From assembly GCA_903911145.1 (NCBI GenBank), contig CAIWCD010000044.1, forward strand, positions 57,493 to 121,492: DNA of 64,000 bases, read 5' to 3'. The position numbers and the translations under genes were made by a program. Origin of the DNA: an uncultured delta proteobacterium. GTDB lineage: Bacteria; Myxococcota; Myxococcia; Myxococcales; 40CM-4-68-19. Position 1 is the first letter of the stretch. Every line of letters starts with the position of its first letter. Below are positions 8,875-15,053 of the stretch, one piece after another. Below the pieces are notes generated by a model. That model worked only from the letters and a program-made list of their open reading frames with translations. It did no database searches and was not told the origin of the DNA.

Positions 8875-9723
8875 CTACAAGAGCGCGATCTGCGCCGCTC
8901 TCCAGCGCTGCATCGGCACGATCCCGGGCTGCAGCGAGATCGTCCCGAGCGGCCGCTGCACCGAGCCGATGTGCAATTTCGCGCCGCTCTGCTGCTCGAG
9001 CAGCACCGCCTCCGCCGCCTCGCGCGCGAGCCGCTGCGTGTTGTTGTGCTCCGAGAGGTGCGCGAGGACGACGTGCGAAAGGCGCGCATGACAGAGCTGC
9101 GCGAGCAGCTGCGCTCCCTGCGCGTTCGAGAGATGTCCGAAGTCGCCGCGCACCCGCTGCTTGAGCGGCCACGGATAGGGCCCGGTCATCAGCATCTGCA
9201 CGTCGTGGTTGAACTCGAGGACGAGCAGATCGAGCAGGCCGAACTGGTCAGCGAGCGCCTCGGGCACATGGCCGAGATCGGTGATGATCGCCGCGCGAAC
9301 GCTCCCAGTGCCGTCGCCCGCGTTTCGCTCCTCGAACATCCAGGCGACCGGCTCGGCGGCGTCGTGCGGCAGAGACACCGCGCGCGCCCAGAGATCGCTC
9401 TCTCCCACGCGCAGCCAGCAACCCGCCACGATCTCGATGCGCTGCTCTGCAGGCGGCTGATCGCGAATGCCATCGTGCGTTCCGCGCGTCGCCCAGACCG
9501 GCACGCCCAGCTTGCGCGCGAGCACCCCTGCGCAGCCGCCGTGATCGGAATGCTCGTGAGTGACGAGCAGCGCGTCGGCTCCGTCGATCGACGCGCCCGC
9601 GGCCAGCGCGCGCGCCCGCGTCTCTTTCAGCGGCAGGCCCGCGTCGACCAGCACGCTCGCGCCGCCACCTTCGATGAGCGCACAGTTGCCGCCGCTGCCG
9701 CTCGAGAGGATCGTCACCCGCAT
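8875..9723 (-). CDS. MBL-fold metallo-hydrolase (YycJ-like)
   Basis: A 282-residue metallo-beta-lactamase-fold hydrolase. The N-terminus MRVTILSSGSGGNCALIE is typical of the YycJ/WalJ group. THEHSDHGG (about 55-63) is the HxHxDH zinc motif, and LVLEFNHD (about 182-189) and LSHVVLAHLSEHNN (about 218-231) supply downstream ligands. YycJ-type proteins have been described as nucleases or exonucleases linked to cell-wall stress signalling in Gram-positives; in this organism the function is only family-level. ATG 9723 is chosen because homologues begin exactly there. The longer in-frame extension to 9969 is low-complexity and crosses the small basic peptide gene on the other strand. Confidence 0.86.
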   Translation of the reverse strand: MRVTILSSGSGGNCALIEGGGASVLVDAGLPLKETRARALAAGASIDGADALLVTHEHSDHGGCAGVLARKLGVPVWATRGTHDGIRDQPPAEQRIEIVAGCWLRVGESDLWARAVSLPHDAAEPVAWMFEERNAGDGTGSVRAAIITDLGHVPEALADQFGLLDLLVLEFNHDVQMLMTGPYPWPLKQRVRGDFGHLSNAQGAQLLAQLCHARLSHVVLAHLSEHNNTQRLAREAAEAVLLEQQSGAKLHIGSVQRPLGTISLQPGIVPMQRWRAAQIALL

Positions 9724-9837
9724 CCGATCTCGTCTAGCAGAGGCGTCCGACAGCGCCCCAGTTCTATTTTTCCCCCCGCTGCGCGCTGCCTGTGCTAGAG
9801 CACGCCGCCGATTTTCAGCACAGCAAAAGGACTGCCG

Positions 9838-9951
9838 ATGCCCCGCGTGAAGAAGACCATCAAGAGCCGCAGCAAAGAGAAGCGCAAGGCGCTCAAGCGC
9901 AAGCGCATCCGCCGAAAGAAGAGCCTGCGCAAGGGCACGCGCGGCAAGTAG
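9838..9951 (+). CDS. 37-residue highly basic peptide
   Basis: Short ORF MPRVKKTIKSRSKEKRKALK... of 37 residues, more than half Lys/Arg, ending KGTRGK. AAAGGA sits 7 bases before the ATG, a near-perfect Shine-Dalgarno that is stronger than those of most genes here. Size, charge and codon structure resemble small ribosome-associated basic proteins such as the AURKAIP1/COX24-like bS22 type, but no motif proves this. It stands alone between a divergent metallo-hydrolase gene and a convergent P450 gene, with a dyad element just downstream. Real translation is inferred from the ribosome-binding site and composition. Confidence 0.6.
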   Translation: MPRVKKTIKSRSKEKRKALKRKRIRRKKSLRKGTRGK

Positions 9952-9969
9952 CACCGCTCTCGGCGCCAC

Positions 9970-9988
9970 CCCTCGGGAGCCTCGAGGG
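9970..9988. terminator. GC-rich hairpin after the basic peptide gene
   Basis: CCCTCG at 9970-9975 pairs with CGAGGG at 9983-9988 around a 7-base loop, 19 bases after the basic-peptide stop. No T-run follows, so it is a weak terminator candidate or a 3'-end stabiliser. Confidence 0.35.
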
Positions 9989-10001
9989 ATGGTCTGCCCG
10001 G

Positions 10002-10038
10002 ACCGTACATTTTGTACGAGTTGTACATTTTGTACGGT
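10002..10038. promoter_or_regulatory. Tandem GTACATTTTGTAC dyad
   Basis: Two exact copies of the 13-mer GTACATTTTGTAC (10005-10017 and 10023-10035) are 18 bp apart. Together with ACCGTACA at 10002-10009 and TGTACGGT at 10031-10038 they form a larger imperfect dyad: 8-bp outer stem, symmetric TTT/TTT internal loop, 5-bp inner stem (TGTAC/GTACA) and 5-base loop GAGTT. It lies in the convergent gap between the basic peptide gene and the end of the P450 gene. It could be a two-site operator or a 3'-end hairpin for both convergent transcripts; no T-tract follows. Confidence 0.5.
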
Positions 10039-10083
10039 CTTCGCCGAGCCTCTCCGTCGCCCTCGGGCGCGATGGTCTGGGTC

Positions 10084-11430
10084 TCAGGCGTTTCGCACCA
10101 GCATCATCATTCCGCTCCGCGGCCGCAGCGTGATGCTCGGCTCGGGCGTGCAGTCATGTCCGGGCACGAGGTCCAGCCGGAAGCGCTGGCAGAGCGTCGC
10201 GAGCACCAGCACGAGCTCGGTCGTCGCGAACGCGTTCCCGATGCAGATGCGCGGCCCACCACCGAACGGAAAGTAGGCGAAGCGGGGCAGCTTCTCGACG
10301 CGTCCATCGAGGAAACGCGACGGATCAAATCCCTCGGGGTTGTCGAAGAGCTTCGGGTTGCGGTGGCTGACGTAGGGCGAGAGAAACAGCAGCGTGCCCT
10401 TCGGCATGCGATAGCCCTCGATCTCATCCTCCTTGTCGATTGAGCGGCCGATGATCCAGGCCGGTGGATAGAGGCGCATCGATTCGTCGATCGCAGCCCG
10501 CGTGCGCACGAGCTTCGGAACATCGGCGAACGTCGGCGCACGTCCGCCCAGCACGGCCGCGAGCTCCTCTCGCACCGCGCGCGCCTCAGCGGGATGCTTC
10601 GAGAGCAGCATGAGCGTCCACGTCAGCGCGTTCGCCGTCGTCTCGTGGCCAGCGATGTAGACCGTCATCACTTCATCGCGCAGCTGCTGATCGTCCATCC
10701 GCTCGCCGGTCTCCTCGTCGCGGATATCCATGAAGAGCGAGAGCAGATCGCCCGTCTCGCGCGGCTTCTTGCGCCGCTCGGCGATGACCGAGAGCACGAC
10801 GCTGTCGAGCGTACGCAGGTTCTCCTTGAAGCGCCTGTTCTCCCGCGTCGGCAACTGCATTGGCGGATCGAAGACGCGCGTCATCCGCTCGTTCGCCGAG
10901 TGGAGCAGCTCGGTGATCGCCCGGCCCACCTCGTCGGCGCGCGCGCTGGTGTCCTCGGAGAGCAGGGTGATCGAGACGATGCGCAGCGTGAGGTGCATCA
11001 TCTCATTGAGCACGTCGATGGGCTTGCCGTTGCCGGCGTAGTTCGCCCACTCGTCGGCGAGATCGGTCGCACAGCGGGCCATCGTCTCGCCGAACGCAGC
11101 GATGCGCTTGTGGTGGAACGCGGGCTGGGCGATGCGGCGCTGGCGGCGCCAGAAGGCCCCCTCGCTGGTGAGCAGGCCATCGCCGAGGACGAGGCGGACC
11201 TTGTCGAAGCCGCGCGTCTGCTTGCCGTACTGCTCGTGCTTGTCCTGCATCGCCTGGCGCACCGCCGCGGGGCTGCGGGCGAGGTGCGCGATGCGCGGGC
11301 CAAAGCGGAAGCGCACGACGTCGCCGTATTCGTTCGCTGCGTTGAGGAAGAGACTGAGCGCGTCTCTGCGCGCGTCGGGCAGGCTGCCGAGGAGCGGGTG
11401 GCCGCGCGGGCCCGGGGCTGTCTTCGTCAT
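10084..11430 (-). CDS. Cytochrome P450
   Basis: A 448-residue soluble P450 monooxygenase. The heme-thiolate loop FPFGGGPRICIGNAFA is near residues 392-407 (Cys ligand in RICIG). The I-helix oxygen-activation motif AGHETTAN is near 246-253, and the ExxR is in ESMRLYPPAW near 304-313. No membrane anchor is evident. The start MTKTAPGPRGHPLLG at 11430 matches P450s of the CYP4/CYP102-like or myxobacterial fatty-acid/secondary-metabolite types; the substrate is unknown. No ferredoxin or reductase gene is nearby, so electron partners are elsewhere. It is transcribed divergently from the bufferin-like cassette, sharing a 137-bp intergenic region. Confidence 0.93.
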   Translation of the reverse strand: MTKTAPGPRGHPLLGSLPDARRDALSLFLNAANEYGDVVRFRFGPRIAHLARSPAAVRQAMQDKHEQYGKQTRGFDKVRLVLGDGLLTSEGAFWRRQRRIAQPAFHHKRIAAFGETMARCATDLADEWANYAGNGKPIDVLNEMMHLTLRIVSITLLSEDTSARADEVGRAITELLHSANERMTRVFDPPMQLPTRENRRFKENLRTLDSVVLSVIAERRKKPRETGDLLSLFMDIRDEETGERMDDQQLRDEVMTVYIAGHETTANALTWTLMLLSKHPAEARAVREELAAVLGGRAPTFADVPKLVRTRAAIDESMRLYPPAWIIGRSIDKEDEIEGYRMPKGTLLFLSPYVSHRNPKLFDNPEGFDPSRFLDGRVEKLPRFAYFPFGGGPRICIGNAFATTELVLVLATLCQRFRLDLVPGHDCTPEPSITLRPRSGMMMLVRNA

Positions 11431-11472
11431 AGGGCGCGGATGATCTCCCAACGGGGGTTTGTGCGAAAGCGC

Positions 11473-11499
11473 TGTAACGAAATTCTGGGTCGGGTGTCT
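11473..11499 (+). promoter_or_regulatory. Putative ECF sigma promoter of the bufferin-like cassette
   Basis: TGTAAC at 11473-11478 is followed, after 17 bases, by GTCT at 11496-11499. This fits the general ECF-sigma layout of an AAC-containing -35 box and a GTC-containing -10 box. It lies about 70 bp upstream of the precursor start codon in the P450/precursor divergent gap. MNIO/bufferin operons in other proteobacteria are known to be under ECF sigma control, which makes this location plausible. No transcription start is known here. Confidence 0.45.
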
Positions 11500-11567
11500 T
11501 GACGTGAGCACGGAGACGGGGAACTGTTTCCGTCCCTCGCAGTCAACCCAATCAACTGGAGTCAACG

Positions 11568-11801
11568 ATGAACTCGAAGCTGCTCTCTGCCGTCCTCGGA
11601 TCGTTCGCAATGGCCACCCCGCTCGTTGCCCGCGCGGATGACGCGGCCAAGCCGGCCGAGAAGAAGGCGGAGGCCCCGGCGGCCGCTCCGGCCAAGGAGA
11701 AGAAGGAGTCGAAGGCGGAGAAGAAGGCTGAGAAGGCCAAGGATGCCAAGGGCGGCGAGAAGTCCTGCGGCGCCGACGGCAAGAGCTGCGGCGGCAAGTA
11801 G
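11568..11801 (+). CDS. Bufferin-like RiPP precursor, secreted, two-cysteine
   Basis: A 77-residue precursor. A Sec signal peptide (MNSKLLSAVLGSFAMATPLV, cleavage near ARA-DD) is followed by an Ala/Lys/Glu-rich spacer (about 24-64) and a C-terminal core EKSCGADGKSCGGK with Cys67 and Cys74 in two KSCG repeats. This layout is that of BufA/HvfA-type bufferin precursors, whose Lys-Cys-Gly cysteines are modified by DUF692 (MNIO) enzymes, giving metal (copper)-binding peptides. Described members commonly carry four core cysteines; this one has two. TGGAG lies 7 bases before the ATG. The MNIO gene is 96 bp downstream behind an attenuator-like hairpin, so the precursor is probably made in excess. Confidence 0.82.
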   Translation: MNSKLLSAVLGSFAMATPLVARADDAAKPAEKKAEAPAAAPAKEKKESKAEKKAEKAKDAKGGEKSCGADGKSCGGK

Positions 11802-11823
11802 TCGCCTCCTGTTTCGGCTGACG

Positions 11824-11868
11824 CGAAGGGGGCTGCGGCTTGAGAGCTGCGGTCCCCTTCGTTGTTTT
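11824..11868 (+). terminator. Intrinsic terminator/attenuator between precursor and MNIO enzyme
   Basis: CGAAGGGG at 11824-11831 pairs perfectly with CCCCTTCG at 11854-11861 and is followed directly by TTGTTTT (11862-11868), a rho-independent terminator signature. It lies 22 bases after the precursor stop and about 30 bases before the MNIO start. Partial read-through would give much more precursor than enzyme mRNA, as is common in RiPP operons. Confidence 0.75.
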
Positions 11869-11897
11869 GAAAGTCGTTTGAGTGCAAAGGAGTTTCG

Positions 11898-12773
11898 ATG
11901 CGCATCGCGGGGATCGGCGTCGGACTGCGAAAGCCGTTCGCGCACGCGCTGCTCGAGACGGACCGCCGCGTCGACTGGCTCGAGGTGACGCCCGAGAACT
12001 GGGTCTTCTTCGGCGGCGGCGCGCGGCGGATGCTCGATGCCTGCCGCGAGCGATGGCCGATGGTGCAGCACGGAGTGAGCCTCGACATCGGAGGGCTCTC
12101 TGCGCTCGACGGCACCTATCTCGACGCCGTCGCGGCACTCAACGCGAAGCTCGATGCGCCCTGGTGGAGCGACCACGTCTGCTACTCGAGCGTGAACGGC
12201 GCGCCGCTGCACGATCTGCTGCCGCTGCCGTTCAGCGAGGAGGCTGTGCTGCATGTCGCGTCACGGGCGCGGGAGATCCAGTCGCGCGTCGATGGCGAGC
12301 TGGTGCTGGAGAACGCGACCTTCTACGCGCACATGCCCGGCGGCACGATGAGCGAGGCCGACTTCCTCTGCGCGATTCTCGACGAGGGGAAGTGCGGGCT
12401 TCTTCTCGACGTGAACAATGTCTACGTGAATGCGATGAACCACGGCCCGCGCGACTCGGATGCTCTCGCGATCGCGCGCGCGTTCATCGATCGCATGCCG
12501 ATGCAGAAGGTGCGGCAGCTGCACGTCGCGGGGCACACGCGCGTTGGCGAGACGGTGATCGACACGCACATCGGGCCGGTGATCGAGCCGGTCTGGGAGC
12601 TCTATCGACACGCGCTCAAGCGAGCGGGGAGGCTCGTGCCCACGCTGATCGAATGGGACAACGAGATCCCCGCGCTCGACGTCGTGCTCGATGAGGTCGA
12701 TGCCGCGCGGGCGCACGCCGAGGCCGCTCTGGGCGCGGCCGCGCCGCTCTCGCGAGAGTCGGAGAAGCCGTGA
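11898..12773 (+). CDS. bufB: MNIO (DUF692) multinuclear iron oxidase
   Basis: A 291-residue TIM-barrel enzyme of the DUF692 family (BufB/HvfB/MbnB/TglH type) that uses a multi-iron centre and O2 to oxidise cysteines in RiPP precursors. Conserved family blocks are visible: IGVGLRKPFAHALLE at the N-terminus, WLEVTPENW, VQHGVSLDIGG, WWSDHVCYSSV, LENATFYAH, LLLDVNNVYVNAMNHG, HVAGHTRVG, IDTHIGPV and PTLIEWDNEIP, which carry the His/Asp/Glu/Asn iron ligands. AAAGGAG precedes the ATG by 6-7 bases. It overlaps the following partner gene (GTGA). The likely substrate is the two-Cys peptide encoded just upstream. Confidence 0.93.
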   Translation: MRIAGIGVGLRKPFAHALLETDRRVDWLEVTPENWVFFGGGARRMLDACRERWPMVQHGVSLDIGGLSALDGTYLDAVAALNAKLDAPWWSDHVCYSSVNGAPLHDLLPLPFSEEAVLHVASRAREIQSRVDGELVLENATFYAHMPGGTMSEADFLCAILDEGKCGLLLDVNNVYVNAMNHGPRDSDALAIARAFIDRMPMQKVRQLHVAGHTRVGETVIDTHIGPVIEPVWELYRHALKRAGRLVPTLIEWDNEIPALDVVLDEVDAARAHAEAALGAAAPLSRESEKP

Positions 12774-13561
12774 AGCTCGCGGAGTTCTATGCGGCGATCG
12801 GGCCGTTTCTCGAGGGGAAGAGTGGTCACGAGGAGGCCGCGCGCGCACTCTATGGAGAGGCGTCCACGCGCACGGCGCGGCAGGCGATCGACGCCGAGCG
12901 GCTCGCGATATACGGACGCTTTTGCGCGCGGCACCGCTTCGATGCGCTCGAGTTCACCTTTGAAGAGACGCGGCGCGCGCTGGTGCAACTGCAGGACGAG
13001 TCGCGCTGGGCCGCTCTGGTGGCCGACTATTTTCGCGCGCATCCGATGCATCACGCGGAGCTCAACGAGAACGGGCGCGAGCTGCCCGCGTTTCTCCTGC
13101 GTGAGGCCGGGGCACGCGAGCTGCCGTCCTGGCTCTGCGAGCTGGCCGACCTCGAGTGGTGGAGCTTTCGCACGCGCGTCGCGCCCGACGATCCGCGCGA
13201 TGCCGCAGACGGCACGGGCGCGCTGCGTCTGGGCGCGACGGTCGAGCTGCGTCCGTACGCGCACGAGCTGCCCGGATGGCTTGAGGCGCGGTCATCCGAT
13301 GCGCTGCCCGACGTGCGCGCTGATGCTCCTGCGCCGCGCCCCTGCGTGGTTCTCTTCTGGCGCGATCGCGACCTCGACACGCGGTTCGCCGAGGCCACTC
13401 CGCTTGAACTCGCTGTGATGCATGCGGTGCACGAAGGTCTGCCGCTCACGTCGGCGGCCGCGCGCGTCGGTGCGTCGGCGCATCAGCTCGACGAGACCCT
13501 CGCAGATCTGCATGGCGCGGGGATCCTCCGCGGGACTCTGCCTCTCGCTTCGGCTTCCTGA
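12770..13561 (+). CDS. bufC: DUF2063-type MNIO partner protein
   Basis: A 263-residue protein starting at GTG 12770, overlapping the MNIO stop (GTGA) with GGAG 6-7 bases upstream. The N-terminal part (about 1-110; LYGEASTRTARQAIDAERLAIYGRF, then an alpha-helical region with HPMHHAELNENGRELPAFL) resembles the DUF2063 BufC/HvfC/MbnC partners that recruit the precursor peptide to the MNIO enzyme. The C-terminal part (about 195-260; TPLELAVMHAVHEGLPLTSA) looks like a winged-helix/RRE-type module. Translational coupling to bufB supports complex formation. Family assignment rests more on context than on strict motifs. Confidence 0.78.
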   Translation: MKLAEFYAAIGPFLEGKSGHEEAARALYGEASTRTARQAIDAERLAIYGRFCARHRFDALEFTFEETRRALVQLQDESRWAALVADYFRAHPMHHAELNENGRELPAFLLREAGARELPSWLCELADLEWWSFRTRVAPDDPRDAADGTGALRLGATVELRPYAHELPGWLEARSSDALPDVRADAPAPRPCVVLFWRDRDLDTRFAEATPLELAVMHAVHEGLPLTSAAARVGASAHQLDETLADLHGAGILRGTLPLASAS

Positions 13562-13565
13562 TTCC

Positions 13566-15053
13566 ATGCGCGCGGCGGACCTCAAGCGTCTCGGGTGCTG
13601 CGCGCTCGTCGCTCTTTCGACCGCCACCAGCGCGGTCGAGCGCGCGCCGAGCAGCGAGCGGAGCGGTCCGCAGAGCTGGAGCTACACGATCCGCGCCTCC
13701 GATCTCGCGACGGGAATCCTCTCGATCGAGCTGGCGCTGCACGGCTTCTCGAGTCCACTTCGCCTCTGCGCCGACATGCGCGACGCCGCGCCAAGCGTGC
13801 GCGGCCTCGCTCGCGCCTCCGACGATCCCGACTGTTTCGAGGTCGCAGCCCCCGCGGCGGGGCCGTTCGTCGTGAACTACCAGGTCGACCTGCACGATCT
13901 TTCTCACCGCCACGGCGATCCCGATTGGGCTGCGCGCGCGGGCGACGACTACGTCTTCAACGACGAGTCGGTCCTGCTCCGGCCCGATCCAATGCCTGAC
14001 GACGCGGCCATCGACATCACGTTTGACGTTCGCGACGGCGTCGGCATCGCGGCGCCGTGGAAGCAGCTCGATCAGGCTGGACGCCACTTTCAGAGCAGCT
14101 CGCGCCAATACGATGCCGGCAGCTACGTCGCGCTCGGGCATCTGCAGCGGCTCCCCTCCCTCGATGCGCAGGGCTGCTCGTTCGAAGTCGTGCTGCTCGG
14201 CGGCGCGCACCGGGCGTCGACGAAGGCGCTGCAGTCGTGGGTCGCTCGCGCGGGCCGCGCTGTCGCTGAGTTCTACCGAGGCGTTCCCACCGGGCATGCT
14301 CTGGTCGTGCTCCTTCCCGTCGCGGGTGCGAGCGAGGGCGGCGTCTTTGGCTCGACGCTGCACCGGGCCGCGCCGAGCAGCGTGCTCTTCTTCGGAGCGG
14401 ACGCGGCCGATGCCCAGTTCGAGCACGACTGGATGGCCACCCACGAGCTGTTCCACATCGGCAACCCGCGGTTGGCGACGCGCGTGCACTGGTTCAACGA
14501 GGGGAGCGCGACCTACTACCAGGATGTGCTGCGCGCCAGAGCAGGCCAGGAGCGGGCGAGCGCGATCTGGAGCGATCTCTACGACGGCTTCCGCCGCTTC
14601 TGCGAACCCGCCGGAACGCCGCCGATGTCGCTCGCTGACGAGAGCGAAGGCCTGCGCAAGCTGCACCACTACACACGCGTCTACTGGGGCGGCGCCTGCC
14701 TGCTCTTCCGCGCGGACGTCGCGATCCGCGAGCGCAGCGAAGGCCGAACGGGCCTCGACGATGTGCTGCGCGAGCTGCTCAAGCGTTCGCAGGCGCGGCC
14801 GCTAGAAGAGAGCGAGCTCATCGACGCGATCGATGAGGCCGCAGGAACGCCGCTCGTCCGCGCGGGGCTTGAATCAACCGTCGCTGTGCCGATGGACGCG
14901 CTCTACCGAAAACTGGGCATCGAGCCGGTTGCGGAGGCGCGCGTGAACTTGAATGAGCGCGCGACAGAGGCTGCGCTGCGGATCGCGATCCTCGCCGCGC
15001 CAGTTGTGGATTCTACGAAGTCGCGTCGGAGCAGCAGCGAAACCCGACGTTGA
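13566..15053 (+). CDS. Secreted M61-like (gluzincin) metallopeptidase
   Basis: A 495-residue protein starting at ATG 13566, 4 bp after the bufC stop. An N-terminal signal segment (MRAADLKRLGCCALVALSTA) leads to an M61-like N-terminal beta domain and a catalytic region with THELFHIGNPRL (HExxH zinc motif, about 293-304). WFNEGSATYYQD (about 310-321) supplies the third zinc ligand Glu. Glycyl-aminopeptidase-type M61 enzymes have HExFHxWN and a downstream ExxxxYY, close to what is seen; no PDZ domain is evident. Close spacing makes it the probable fourth gene of the bufferin-like operon, but a role in that pathway is unproven. Its last 41 bp overlap the convergent kinase gene. Confidence 0.8.
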   Translation: MRAADLKRLGCCALVALSTATSAVERAPSSERSGPQSWSYTIRASDLATGILSIELALHGFSSPLRLCADMRDAAPSVRGLARASDDPDCFEVAAPAAGPFVVNYQVDLHDLSHRHGDPDWAARAGDDYVFNDESVLLRPDPMPDDAAIDITFDVRDGVGIAAPWKQLDQAGRHFQSSSRQYDAGSYVALGHLQRLPSLDAQGCSFEVVLLGGAHRASTKALQSWVARAGRAVAEFYRGVPTGHALVVLLPVAGASEGGVFGSTLHRAAPSSVLFFGADAADAQFEHDWMATHELFHIGNPRLATRVHWFNEGSATYYQDVLRARAGQERASAIWSDLYDGFRRFCEPAGTPPMSLADESEGLRKLHHYTRVYWGGACLLFRADVAIRERSEGRTGLDDVLRELLKRSQARPLEESELIDAIDEAAGTPLVRAGLESTVAVPMDALYRKLGIEPVAEARVNLNERATEAALRIAILAAPVVDSTKSRRSSSETRR

